Source: Streptomyces sp. 135
GTDB lineage: Bacteria > Actinomycetota > Actinomycetes > Streptomycetales > Streptomycetaceae
Direction of reading: 5' to 3'
Assembly: GCF_020026305.1 (NCBI RefSeq)
Contig: NZ_CP075691.1
Span: forward strand, 2,170,001 to 2,234,000
Length of the DNA stretch: 64,000 nt
Part shown: positions 54,758-63,311 of the stretch, one piece after another
Numbering within the stretch: the first letter of the stretch is position 1
Layout of the letters: each line of letters begins with the position of its first letter
Position numbers and translations under genes: made by a program
The notes under the pieces: model-generated
Database searches by the model: none
Seen by the model: the letters and a program-made list of their open reading frames with translations, nothing else
What the model was told of the DNA's origin: nothing

Positions 54758-55870
54758 TCAGTTGTCGTCCTCGTCGATGAGGAAACCACGCATCGGCGAC
54801 GGAGCCTGCTGCATCGGCTGCTGGCCCTGCGGCCGCACCGGCGCCATCGGCTGGGTCATCGCCGGCGACATCTGCTGCTGGCCGCCGTAGGACGGACCGC
54901 CGCCCTGCTGGTTGCCGCCACCCATCGACTGGTTGCCGCCGTAGGACGGGGCACCCGCGCCGGCCGGAGCCATCGACGGCGCCGGGGACGGCGGCAGCGA
55001 GGCGGTGGCAGGCGTACGCGGCGGGGCCAGCGAGTCGTCGGCCTGCGTCTCCAGCTGGCGCAGCTGCGACTCCAGGTACGACTTCAGACGCGTGCGGTAC
55101 TCGCGCTCGAAGCCGCGCAGGTCCTCGACCTTGCGCTCCAGCGTGGCGCGAGCGGACTCCAGGGAGCCCATCGCGACACGGTGCTTCTCCTGCGCGTCCC
55201 GCTCCAGGGCGTCGGCCTTGGCACGGGCGTCACGCTCGAGGCCCTCGGCGCGCGAACGGGCCTCGCCGACGATCTTGTTGGCCTCGGAACGGGCCTCCGC
55301 GATCGCCTGGTCGGCGGTCTGCTGCGCAAGGGACAGCACGCGGGCGGCGCTGTCGCCACCGGGGCCCTGACCGGGCTGCGGCATCTGCGGACCACCCATC
55401 GGGCCGCCACCCATGGGACCACCCATGGGGCCGCCCATCGGGCCCTGACCCATCGGGCCGGGGCCCTGCGGACCACCCTGCTGGCCGTGCTGCTGGCCAT
55501 GTCCGCTGGGACCTGCGGGCAGCTGCGGTGCGCCGCCGGGCAGCTGAGGCGGGCCACCCATGGGGCCACCCATCTGCTGCGGCGGGACCGGCTGCGGTCC
55601 CGATATAGCGGCGGGCACCGGAGCACCCGGACCTCGCTGGTCCTGCGGCCCGTCGGGACCCTTGCGCATACCGCCCTGCTGCTGGTTCTGAGCAGCGGCG
55701 CGGGTGGCGGCGGCCAGCTTGGCGCGCAGATCCTCGTTCTCGCGGAGCAGGCGAGTCAGTTCGGCTTCGACCTCATCGAGGAAGGCATCGACCTCGTCCT
55801 CGTCATAGCCTTCTCGGAGGCGGACGGTCGTGAACTGCTTGTTCCGCACGTCCTCGGGGGTCAACGGCAT
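54758..55870 (-). CDS. divIVA: Polar growth determinant DivIVA
   Basis: DivIVA is a coiled-coil protein that marks hyphal tips and branch points and recruits the wall-growth machinery; it is essential in Streptomyces. It has 370 residues. The membrane-curvature domain is MPLTPEDVRNKQFTTVRLRE at the N terminus, with a first coiled coil to about residue 60. A Gln/Gly/Pro/Met-rich linker with GPMGG repeats (about 62-175) leads to the long second coiled coil (about 178-290), and a low-complexity tail ends in FLIDEDDN. It lies beside the ftsZ cluster, as in other Gram-positives. Confidence 0.96.
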   Translation of the reverse strand: MPLTPEDVRNKQFTTVRLREGYDEDEVDAFLDEVEAELTRLLRENEDLRAKLAAATRAAAQNQQQGGMRKGPDGPQDQRGPGAPVPAAISGPQPVPPQQMGGPMGGPPQLPGGAPQLPAGPSGHGQQHGQQGGPQGPGPMGQGPMGGPMGGPMGGGPMGGPQMPQPGQGPGGDSAARVLSLAQQTADQAIAEARSEANKIVGEARSRAEGLERDARAKADALERDAQEKHRVAMGSLESARATLERKVEDLRGFEREYRTRLKSYLESQLRQLETQADDSLAPPRTPATASLPPSPAPSMAPAGAGAPSYGGNQSMGGGNQQGGGPSYGGQQQMSPAMTQPMAPVRPQGQQPMQQAPSPMRGFLIDEDDN

Positions 55871-55925
55871 CTCTTCACCTCAACGTAGTCGTCGGCATTC
55901 GGCAAGAACGTAGCTGACATCGAGC

Positions 55926-56210
55926 TCACAGCCGGCTCACGACGGAGATCAGGATGTAGACGATGATCATCAGTACGAAGAAGGACAGGTCGAGCGCCAC
56001 GCCCCCGAGACGCAGCGGCGGAATGAACCGCCGCAGAAGCTTGAGCGGTGGATCAGTGACAGTGTAGGTGGCCTCCAGAACGACCACCATCGCCTTGCCG
56101 GGTTGCCATGAGCGGGCGAACTGGAAGACGTAGTCCATGACCAGTCGGAAGATAAGCACGATGAGGAAGCACATCAGCGCGATGTAAAGCACCTGCAAGA
56201 CCACGCTCAT
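55926..56210 (-). CDS. YggT-family membrane protein
   Basis: This 94-residue YggT-family protein has two hydrophobic helices (about 3-27 and 72-93) around an amphipathic loop with TDPPLKLLRRFIPPLRLGGVALDLS, the family signature. Its usual place between sepF and divIVA suggests a division or cell-envelope role, but none is proven. It starts 83 bases after the sepF stop. Confidence 0.9.
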   Translation of the reverse strand: MSVVLQVLYIALMCFLIVLIFRLVMDYVFQFARSWQPGKAMVVVLEATYTVTDPPLKLLRRFIPPLRLGGVALDLSFFVLMIIVYILISVVSRL

Positions 56211-56293
56211 GTTCGCGGTTCCCTCTCCCCTGTTACTCGTGCTTCGTCGTTCCGGTACTGCGTCTTGCTTGCGACTACTGCGTCACTTGCGTC

Positions 56294-56938
56294 TCAGCTC
56301 TGGTTGAAGAACCCGCCCTCTGCGATGCGAGCCTTGTCCTCCGCCGTTACATCGACGTTAGCAGGCGACAACAGGAACACCTTCTGCGTCACGCGCTCAA
56401 TGCTGCCATGGAGACCGAAGACCAGACCGGCGGCAAAGTCGACAAGTCGCTTCGCGTCGGTGTCGTCCATCTCGGTCAGATTCATGATCACCGGAGTGCC
56501 CTCGCGGAAGTGTTCCCCGATGGTACGGGCCTCGTTGTAGGTCCGGGGGTGCAACGTGGTGATGCGGTAGGGCTCCCGCTCGGACACGACCTTGGGCATG
56601 ATCACCGGTGCGTTCTTCTCCAGGCTCTGACGTTCAGGTGTGATGGATGCCACGGGGGCGATTCGTGCCGGACGTCCGGATTCCGCGGCTAGCGAAGCGG
56701 AATGGGCCACCGGCTCACGGGGGGCGGGGGGCTGCACCACTCGTACCGATTCGTCCCTTTGGGACTGATGGGATTGGTGCGACTGGTGCGACTGGTGTGG
56801 CGGTTCATGCCGCCTGCGGTCGCGCTCGGGCTCCGGCTCGGGTTCGAACTCGTCATCGGGGTCGAACCCCGCTCCGTCGTACCCATCGTCCTCCACGAGG
56901 CCGAGGTAGACCGCCATCTTGCGCATCGCGCCGGCCAT
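56294..56938 (-). CDS. sepF: Cell division protein SepF
   Basis: SepF polymerises and tethers FtsZ to the membrane. It has 214 residues. The N-terminal membrane-binding amphipathic helix is [20 protein letters not shown] disordered acidic/Gln linker contains four HQS repeats (from 9-base tandem repeats near 56774-56805). The C-terminal SepF domain (about 125-205) shows [45 protein letters not shown] and [11 protein letters not shown]. The ATG at 56938 is preceded by GGAGGAC. Confidence 0.95.
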   Translation of the reverse strand: MAGAMRKMAVYLGLVEDDGYDGAGFDPDDEFEPEPEPERDRRRHEPPHQSHQSHQSHQSQRDESVRVVQPPAPREPVAHSASLAAESGRPARIAPVASITPERQSLEKNAPVIMPKVVSEREPYRITTLHPRTYNEARTIGEHFREGTPVIMNLTEMDDTDAKRLVDFAAGLVFGLHGSIERVTQKVFLLSPANVDVTAEDKARIAEGGFFNQS

Positions 56939-57063
56939 GCTCTGAGTCCTCCGCTCTGTGGTGGATCGGCTGTCGTCACCAACTGCCCGCGATCCACGTG
57001 GTATCCCCGCCTCAACAGCGAGAATGACCATATTTTCTGCTGTGGTCCGACTTCTTGGCGACG

Positions 57064-57783
57064 TTACCCGAGCCCGGGTCGGACTCCGAGTACCGCCGTA
57101 CCGACGCGCACATGTGTCGCCCCGGCCGCCACGGCCTGTTCGAGGTCCGCACTCATCCCTGCTGACACCATGTTCGCAGCCGGATGAGCCGCGCGCATGA
57201 GGGTTGCGAATTCCATCAGCCGCTCGAACGCCGCCTGTTGCCGTCCCGCGTACGGACCGGTGAGCGGCGCGACGGTCATCAGACCGTCGAGACGCAGTCC
57301 CGGCGCCCCGGCCACGAGGTCGGCCAACTCTCCGATTCCGCCGGGGCCGACACCCCCGCGCTCCCCCCGCCCGTTCTCCTCGGCGTCGAGCGCGACCTGG
57401 ATCAGGCAGCCGAGTTCACGCTCCGCGCGGACGGCGGCCGCCGAAAGGGCCGTGACGAGCTTGGGCCGGTCCACGGACTGCACCAGATCGGCATAACCGA
57501 CCACGGAACGCACCTTATTGGTCTGCAACTGACCGACAAAGTGCCAGGTAAGGGGGAGATCCGTGCACTGCGCGGCCTTCGGTGCCGCGTCCTGGTCGCG
57601 GTTCTCCGCGACGTGACGCACTCCGAGTTCCGACAGGATTCGCACATCGCTCGCCGGATAGGTCTTGGTGACCACGATCAGGGTCACCTCTTCCCGCTTG
57701 CGCCCGGCCGCCGCGCACGCCGCGGCGATGCGCTCCTCGACCTGCGCGAGATTTGCTGCGAGTTGAGTCCTACGGTCCGTCAT
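57064..57783 (-). CDS. YggS/PLPBP-family pyridoxal phosphate homeostasis protein
   Basis: This 239-residue PLP-binding TIM-barrel protein of the YggS (PLPBP) family has no known catalysis but buffers PLP and amino/keto-acid pools. The PLP lysine is Lys40 in [61 protein letters not shown] motifs (here [14 protein letters not shown]) bind phosphate. It sits in the standard place between ylmD and sepF in the division cluster. Confidence 0.95.
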   Translation of the reverse strand: MTDRRTQLAANLAQVEERIAAACAAAGRKREEVTLIVVTKTYPASDVRILSELGVRHVAENRDQDAAPKAAQCTDLPLTWHFVGQLQTNKVRSVVGYADLVQSVDRPKLVTALSAAAVRAERELGCLIQVALDAEENGRGERGGVGPGGIGELADLVAGAPGLRLDGLMTVAPLTGPYAGRQQAAFERLMEFATLMRAAHPAANMVSAGMSADLEQAVAAGATHVRVGTAVLGVRPGLG

Positions 57784-57789
57784 TCCTTA

Positions 57790-58521
57790 TCAGTCCAGCC
57801 AGACATAGCCCGCGAGACGACCGGTCGTGCGGTCGCGGCGGTACGAGAAGTGGTCACCGGATTCCAGCGTGCACACCGGCGAGTGCTCCCGGTCGTGCAC
57901 TCCGAGCCGCTCCAGCTGGGCGTGCACCCCGGCGGTCACATCGACCGCCGGCGTACCCCAGCTCGTCTCGGCGTACGCCGCGGGCTCGACGGCGGCGACA
58001 TCGGCGCGCATCGCCTCGGGTACTTCGTAACAACGCCCGCAGACGGCGGGCCCGGTGCGGGCGACGATGCGCCCGGGGTCGGCGCCGAGCTCCACCATGG
58101 CCTCGACGGCGGCCGGCACGACGCCCGCCACCATGCCCGGGCGCCCGGCGTGCGCCGCGGCCGCGACCTTGGCGACCGGATCGGCGAGCAGGACCGGCGT
58201 GCAGTCGGCGGTCAGGACCGCGAGGGCGAGGCCCCTGCGGGCGGTCACCACCGCGTCGACGGCCGGGATCTCGGCCTCGGATCCCCAGGGCCCGTCGACC
58301 ACGGCGACATCGCGGCCGTGCACCTGGTTCATCCAGACGACCCGGTCCGGGTCGACGCCGAGGGACTTGGCGGCCAGCGTCCGGTTCTCCCGCACGGCCT
58401 CGGCCTCGTCGCCGACCGCGCCGCCGAGATTGAGCTCTTCGTACGGAACGGCGCTCACCCCGCCCCACCTGTCGGTGAAGGCGAAGTGCGCGCCGCTCGC
58501 GGTGCTGTGCTTGCTTATCAC
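57790..58521 (-). CDS. ylmD: YfiH/YlmD-family purine nucleoside phosphorylase-like (laccase-domain) protein
   Basis: This 243-residue protein of the YfiH/YlmD (formerly multicopper-polyphenol oxidase/DUF152) family includes zinc enzymes that cleave purine nucleosides. The metal and active-site residues are visible in WMNQVHGRDV, LTADCTPVLLADP, AAHAGRPGMVAGV and GPAVCGRCYEVP. The GTG at 58521 lies inside a tandem repeat of the ftsZ end; it is 16 bases after the ftsZ stop. It ends 6 bases before yggS, so the two are co-translated. Confidence 0.92.
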   Translation of the reverse strand: MISKHSTASGAHFAFTDRWGGVSAVPYEELNLGGAVGDEAEAVRENRTLAAKSLGVDPDRVVWMNQVHGRDVAVVDGPWGSEAEIPAVDAVVTARRGLALAVLTADCTPVLLADPVAKVAAAAHAGRPGMVAGVVPAAVEAMVELGADPGRIVARTGPAVCGRCYEVPEAMRADVAAVEPAAYAETSWGTPAVDVTAGVHAQLERLGVHDREHSPVCTLESGDHFSYRRDRTTGRLAGYVWLD

Positions 58522-58554
58522 TTCGAGAAGTCCGATATCACTTCAGGAAGTCCG
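58516..58554 (-). repeat. Tandem 19-bp duplication of the ftsZ end at the ylmD start
   Basis: TATCACTTCNNGAAGTCCG-type copies lie at 58516-58534 and 58536-58554 with a 20-base period; 17 of 19 positions match. One copy contains the last ftsZ codons and stop, the other supplies the GTG start of ylmD. Each copy has an internal ACTTC/GAAGT palindrome. Confidence 0.75.
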
Positions 58555-59770
58555 GCACGTCCAGCTCTTCGGCCTGGCTGTCCTGGTACGGACGGGCCGG
58601 CGGGACCTGCGGCGGGGTCACCGGGGTGGCCGGGGCCTCGCTCGCCGGGGCGGCTTCCGCGGGTTCCGGGGCCGGGGGCTCCTCGCGCGGGGTGACGCTG
58701 CCGAGTCCGCCGAAGGCCGGGCGGGACGATTCCGCGGGACGCGGGGCCGCGGACGGCGCCGGCTCCTCGCGCTTGGCGGTCGTGGAGGCCGAGCCAAGGA
58801 CGTTGTCCCGCTTGGACGGTGGCTGCCCGCCGTCGAAGCCCGCCGCGATGACGGTGACCCTGACCTCGTCGCCGAGCGCGTCGTCGATGACCGCGCCGAA
58901 GATGATGTTGGCCTCGGGGTGTGCGGCCTCGCTGACCAGTTGGGCCGCTTCGTTGATCTCGAAGAGGCCGAGGTCCGAGCCACCGGAGATGGAGAGCAGC
59001 ACCCCGCGGGCGCCGTCGATGGACGCCTCCAGGAGCGGTGAGGAGATCGCCATCTCGGCGGCGGCCACCGCGCGGTCGTCGCCGCGGGCCGAGCCGATGC
59101 CCATGAGTGCCGAACCGGCCTCGGACATGACCGACTTGACGTCGGCGAAGTCGAGGTTGATCAGGCCGGGCGTGGTGATGAGGTCGGTAATGCCCTGGAC
59201 ACCGGAGAGCAGGACCTGGTCCGCCGACTTGAAGGCGTCGAGGACCGAGACCTGGCGGTCCGAAATGGACAGCAGCCGGTCGTTGGGGATGACGATGAGG
59301 GTGTCGACCTCTTCGCGCAGCTCCGCGATGCCGTCCTCGGCCTGGTTGGCGCGGCGGCGGCCCTCGAAGGTGAACGGCCGGGTGACCACGCCGATGGTGA
59401 GGGCGCCGAGCGAGCGCGCGATGTTGGCGACGACGGGTGCGCCGCCGGTGCCGGTGCCACCGCCTTCGCCGGCGGTGACGAAGACCATGTCGGCCCCCTT
59501 GAGGACCTCCTCGATCTCCTCGCGGTGGTCCTCTGCGGCCTTGCGGCCGACGGCCGGGTTGGCGCCGGCGCCGAGGCCGCGGGTCAGTTCCCGGCCGACG
59601 TCGAGCTTGACGTCGGCGTCGCTCATCAACAGGGCTTGCGCGTCGGTGTTGATGGCGATGAACTCGACGCCCTTGAGACCGACCTCGATCATCCGGTTGA
59701 TGGCATTGACACCACCGCCGCCGACACCGATGACTTTGATGACTGCGAGGTAGTTCTGCGGTGCTGCCAC
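58538..59770 (-). CDS. ftsZ: Cell division protein FtsZ
   Basis: FtsZ is the tubulin-like GTPase that forms the Z ring; in Streptomyces it is needed for sporulation septa but not for viability. It has 410 residues. The GTP signature is [22 protein letters not shown] opens the Rossmann part, and [12 protein letters not shown] contains the T7 synergy loop with its catalytic Asp. The C-terminal linker (about 325-398) is Pro/Ala/Glu-rich and the conserved tail ends in ELDVPDFLK, which contacts SepF and FtsW. The GTG at 59770 has GAGAGG upstream. A 275-base regulatory gap separates it from ftsQ. Confidence 0.98.
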   Translation of the reverse strand: MAAPQNYLAVIKVIGVGGGGVNAINRMIEVGLKGVEFIAINTDAQALLMSDADVKLDVGRELTRGLGAGANPAVGRKAAEDHREEIEEVLKGADMVFVTAGEGGGTGTGGAPVVANIARSLGALTIGVVTRPFTFEGRRRANQAEDGIAELREEVDTLIVIPNDRLLSISDRQVSVLDAFKSADQVLLSGVQGITDLITTPGLINLDFADVKSVMSEAGSALMGIGSARGDDRAVAAAEMAISSPLLEASIDGARGVLLSISGGSDLGLFEINEAAQLVSEAAHPEANIIFGAVIDDALGDEVRVTVIAAGFDGGQPPSKRDNVLGSASTTAKREEPAPSAAPRPAESSRPAFGGLGSVTPREEPPAPEPAEAAPASEAPATPVTPPQVPPARPYQDSQAEELDVPDFLK

Positions 59771-60045
59771 GTCGAAGGCCTCTCGCCTCGAGTTACGTGT
59801 CGCCGTTTCGCATCGATGCGATGCGGCGACTGATGCCGAATGGGACGGTCCGAACGCCGACCCGAACCCTAACGCTGAAGTTTAGGGTTACCAGTGTGTC
59901 TGTTCCCTGGACTCTTCCGAACAGGACACTAAGTCGACAAGTGGCGCACGTTCAACGAACACGCCGAACCTCCCGTTTTTCTTTTCACCCTATGTGATCA
60001 GCCGTAGCGATGCCGAACCAGGGTGCTGGCCTGCGGCGATACGCG
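59771..60045 (-). promoter_or_regulatory. ftsQ-ftsZ intergenic control region
   Basis: In Streptomyces several ftsZ promoters, including a sporulation-specific one, lie in this gap. Seen directly are a perfect 8-bp inverted repeat AACCCTAA (59865-59872) and TTAGGGTT (59882-59889) with a 9-base spacer, and two GACAC motifs in opposite orientation (59896-59900 as GTGTC, 59925-59929 as GACAC). There is also an AT-rich pyrimidine tract near 59971-59990. GACAC is the core of WhiA sites, and WhiA and BldD are known to control ftsZ in this genus; that these particular copies are used is inference. Confidence 0.6.
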
Positions 60046-60837
60046 TCAACTCCCTGATGACGCAGGGGCGGTGGGGGCGCTCACATCGAAGTGCCGCGCC
60101 TTGGGGGTCGCTTTCATCAGCGCGGTGAGGGTAGTGGCTTTCGTACGCCCCTTCTCGCCACTGCCCCAGACGACCGCACGGCCGCCGCTCAACTCCAGCG
60201 AGATGGAGTCGTACGAACGGACCTTGACCTTCCGGGTATCGCGGGCGACGGCTCCGGGCAGGTCACCGACGACCCGCACCGCTTCGCGCAGCAGCCGGTC
60301 GGTGCCGAACCGGCGCAGGCTCGCGGCGTCGTTCTTGTGATCCGGCGTCAATTCGAGCCGCGGCACGGCCGTGGGCGCGTGCTCGACCGTGGCGAATCGC
60401 ACTCCCTCGGCGTCCACTTCGATGAACTTTCCGCCCTTTTCGAGGTAGAGAACCGGCTTACGTTCCGTCACTTCCAGTGCGATTTCGTGCGGCCAGGACC
60501 GTACGACCTCAACCGAGTCAATTCGGGGCAATTTCGAGCGGAGACGCTCCTCAAGGGCGTCCGTATCGACCGAAACCAGTGGTTCTCCGACGGGGGCGTC
60601 CGCCGCGTCGATCACCTCTCGGGGCGTCAGCACGCGGGTGCCCGACGCCTTCACCTCCTCCAGGCGCACCCACTGCGAGCCGTAGAGGGCCCAGATGCCC
60701 CCCGCCGCCAGGAGCACGGCGAGGGCCAGGGCCAGGACCAGGGTACGCGGACGGGCCGACCGGACCCGGCGGGTGCGCTGCGGGCGGGGCGGGCCGGACT
60801 TCTGCTGCTGCCGTTCGGCGGTGGTCGGTCCGGCCAC
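60046..60837 (-). CDS. ftsQ: Cell division protein FtsQ
   Basis: FtsQ is a bitopic membrane protein that links FtsB/FtsL and the septal synthase to the Z ring. It has 263 residues from the GTG at 60837, which has AGGCAGGGG upstream and gives the usual AGPTTAER start; a GTG at 60855 overlapping murG would add six residues. One membrane helix (about 30-52) is followed by the POTRA domain (WVRLEEVKASGTRVLTPREV) and the FtsQ beta domain (RSWPHEIALEVTERKPVLYLEKGGKFIEVD). Confidence 0.93.
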   Translation of the reverse strand: MAGPTTAERQQQKSGPPRPQRTRRVRSARPRTLVLALALAVLLAAGGIWALYGSQWVRLEEVKASGTRVLTPREVIDAADAPVGEPLVSVDTDALEERLRSKLPRIDSVEVVRSWPHEIALEVTERKPVLYLEKGGKFIEVDAEGVRFATVEHAPTAVPRLELTPDHKNDAASLRRFGTDRLLREAVRVVGDLPGAVARDTRKVKVRSYDSISLELSGGRAVVWGSGEKGRTKATTLTALMKATPKARHFDVSAPTAPASSGS

Positions 60838-60851
60838 GGTCCCCTGCCTTC

Positions 60852-61946
60852 TCACGCGTTACGGCGTGCCGCAATCGCCTCGTACACCATGCCGACCAGA
60901 AGCTCGTCGGCGTCCCGCCGGCCGAACTCCGAGGCGGCGCGGGACATCTCGTACAGCCGGTGCGGATCGGCCAGCACGGGCAGGACGTTGCCCTGGACCC
61001 ACTCGGGCGTCAGCTCCGCGTCGTCGACCAGCAGTCCACCGCCGGCCTTGACCACCGGCTGGGCGTTGAGCCGCTGTTCGCCGTTGCCGATCGGCAGCGG
61101 TACGTACGCGGCGGGGAGCCCGACGGCGGAGAGTTCGGCGACGGTCATCGCGCCCGCGCGGCAGAGCATCATGTCGGCCGCGGCGTACGCGAGGTCCATC
61201 CGGTCCACGTACGGTACCGGGATGTAGGGGGGCATCCCCGGCATCTGCTGCACATGCGGCAATTCGTTCTTCGGGCCGACCGCGTGCAGGATCTGGATGC
61301 CCGCGCGCTGGAGCACCGGGGCGACCTGCTGGACGACCTCGTTGAGCCGCCGGGCGCCCTGTGAGCCACCGGAGACCAGCAGGGTCGGCAGGTTGGGGTC
61401 GAGGCCGAAGGCGGCGCGCGCCTCCGGGCGGACCCGGGCCCGGTCGAGCGTGGCGATCGTGTGGCGCAGCGGGATGCCGATGTAGCGGGAGTTGCGCAGC
61501 TTGCTGTCGGGGGTGGCGACGGCCACCCCGTGGGCGTACCGCGAACCGATCTTGTTGGCGAGCCCGGGCCGCGCGTTGGCCTCGTGCACGACGATCGGCG
61601 TCCCGGTCCGCTTGGCCGCGAGGTAACCGGGCAGGGCTACGTAGCCGCCGAAGCCGACGACGCAGTCCGCCTTCGTCCGCTCCAGGATCTGCTCGGCCGC
61701 CTTGATGGTGCCCCGCAGCCTTCCTGGGACGGTGATCAGTTCAGGGGTGGGCTTGCGCGGCAGCGGGACGGCCGGGATCAGCGCGAGTTCGTAGCCCCGC
61801 TCGGGTACGAGTCGGGTCTCGAGTCCACGCTCCGTGCCCAGGGCCGTGATGCCCACGGTCGGGTCCTGCCTCCGCAGGGCGTCCGCGAGGGCGAGCGCGG
61901 GCTCGATGTGGCCGGCGGTCCCCCCGCCGGCGAGTACGACATGCAC
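60852..61946 (-). CDS. murG: UDP-GlcNAc:lipid I N-acetylglucosaminyltransferase
   Basis: MurG adds GlcNAc to lipid I to give lipid II on the inner face of the membrane. It has 364 residues, GT-B fold. The glycine-rich membrane/acceptor loop VVLAGGGTAGHIEPALALAD opens it; VGFGGYVALPGYLAA, VVHEANARPGLANKI, LLVSGGSQGARRLNE and CRAGAMTVAELSAVGLPAAYVPLP hold the nucleotide-binding residues. The GTG at 61946 lies 6 bases after the ftsW stop. Confidence 0.97.
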   Translation of the reverse strand: MHVVLAGGGTAGHIEPALALADALRRQDPTVGITALGTERGLETRLVPERGYELALIPAVPLPRKPTPELITVPGRLRGTIKAAEQILERTKADCVVGFGGYVALPGYLAAKRTGTPIVVHEANARPGLANKIGSRYAHGVAVATPDSKLRNSRYIGIPLRHTIATLDRARVRPEARAAFGLDPNLPTLLVSGGSQGARRLNEVVQQVAPVLQRAGIQILHAVGPKNELPHVQQMPGMPPYIPVPYVDRMDLAYAAADMMLCRAGAMTVAELSAVGLPAAYVPLPIGNGEQRLNAQPVVKAGGGLLVDDAELTPEWVQGNVLPVLADPHRLYEMSRAASEFGRRDADELLVGMVYEAIAARRNA

Positions 61947-61952
61947 CGAAAT

Positions 61953-63263
61953 TCACCGCTCTCCGGACGGACGCGCCTTGGCGCGCCGTCGCATCGTGTT
62001 CCATCTCACCCGAGGTTGCCGCATGGCCAGGGCCGCCTTCGCAGCGGGGTCCGATCGCGCGAAGGCGATGAGGAGCCCGATGGCGAACATGGTCGGCAAC
62101 AGCGCCGAACCCCCGTAGGAGAACAGCGGGAGCGGGACACCGGCGATCGGCAGCAGACCGAGCACCGCACCGACGTTGATCACGGCCTGGGCCGTGATCC
62201 AGGTGGTCACGCCTCCCGCGGCATACCTCACGAAGGGGTCCTCCGTGCGTCCGGCCACGCGGATACCCGCATAGCCTAGAGCCGCGAACAGGGCGAGCAC
62301 CGACAGTGTCCCCGCCAGACCGAGTTCCTCCCCGGTGATGGCGAAGATGAAGTCGGTGTGTGGTTCGGGCAGTTGACCCCATTTTTCCACACTCGCGCCC
62401 AGGCCGGAACCGAAGAATCCGCCGGAGGCAAGGGCATAAATGCCATGTACCGCCTGCCAGCACTGGTCGCCGGGCCCGGGATCGGTGGCGCCGATGCAGG
62501 CGAGCCTCGCCATCCGGTTGGGGCTCGTCTTGATGAGAATCACACCGATCAGCGCCGCGACGCCGAGCACCCCCGCGAACAGCCGGGTCGGTGCGCCCGC
62601 GAGCCACAACAGGCCGAAAAGAATCGCGGTGAGAATGATCGCGGTGCCCATGTCGCCGCCGAGCATGATGAGCCCGAGCAGCATGAAGGCGACCGGGACG
62701 AGCGGCACCAGCATGTGCTTCCACTGGGTCAGCAGCCGCTTGTCGTGCTTGCGCGCGAGCAGGTCGGCGCCCCACAGCACGAGGGCTAGCTTGCCGAACT
62801 CACTGGGCTGGAGCTGGAACGGGCCGCCCAGATAGATCCAGTTCTGGTTGCCGTTGACGCTGCGCCCTATCCCCGGGATCTGTACGAGGACCATCAGGAA
62901 GACGGTCACCGCGAGCATCGGATAGGCCAGCGCCCGGTGGAGCTTGATGGGCATCCGCATGGCGAGCAGCAGCAGGATCGTACCGAGCACGGCGGCGACG
63001 AACTGCTTGCGGAAGAAGTACGAGGCGGGCAGGTCCAGCTGGAGCGCCTGGATCATCGACGCGGAGTAGACCATCACCAGGCCGAGCACGGTGATCAGCA
63101 GGCTGCTGCCGAAGATCAGGTAATAGGCGGTCAGCGGGCGGTCCCAGGCCCGGCGGACCCTGTTGACGAGCCGCCGGGGCCCGCTCTCGCCCGGAGGGTG
63201 GGAGGCACCTCTGGCGCGTACCGGAGCCGGACGTCTGGCGACCCGCACGGATGACCTGGCCAC
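61953..63263 (-). CDS. ftsW: Septal peptidoglycan glycosyltransferase FtsW
   Basis: FtsW is the SEDS-family glycosyltransferase that polymerises lipid II at the septum. It has 436 residues with ten membrane helices after a basic N terminus of about 40 residues. VYSASM, GNQNWIYLGGPFQLQPSEFGKLALVLW (with the catalytic Asp counterpart region), GGDMGTAIIL, SGLGASVEKWGQLPEPHTDFIFAITGEELGL and FSYGGSALL are SEDS signatures. The GTG at 63263 has GGGAGGGG just upstream. It precedes murG and follows murD by 48 bases. Confidence 0.97.
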   Translation of the reverse strand: MARSSVRVARRPAPVRARGASHPPGESGPRRLVNRVRRAWDRPLTAYYLIFGSSLLITVLGLVMVYSASMIQALQLDLPASYFFRKQFVAAVLGTILLLLAMRMPIKLHRALAYPMLAVTVFLMVLVQIPGIGRSVNGNQNWIYLGGPFQLQPSEFGKLALVLWGADLLARKHDKRLLTQWKHMLVPLVPVAFMLLGLIMLGGDMGTAIILTAILFGLLWLAGAPTRLFAGVLGVAALIGVILIKTSPNRMARLACIGATDPGPGDQCWQAVHGIYALASGGFFGSGLGASVEKWGQLPEPHTDFIFAITGEELGLAGTLSVLALFAALGYAGIRVAGRTEDPFVRYAAGGVTTWITAQAVINVGAVLGLLPIAGVPLPLFSYGGSALLPTMFAIGLLIAFARSDPAAKAALAMRQPRVRWNTMRRRAKARPSGER

Positions 63264-63311
63264 ATTCCCCTCCCAAGGGTGTGCCCGGCGCCGGCCGGGC
63301 GTGAGACCCGG

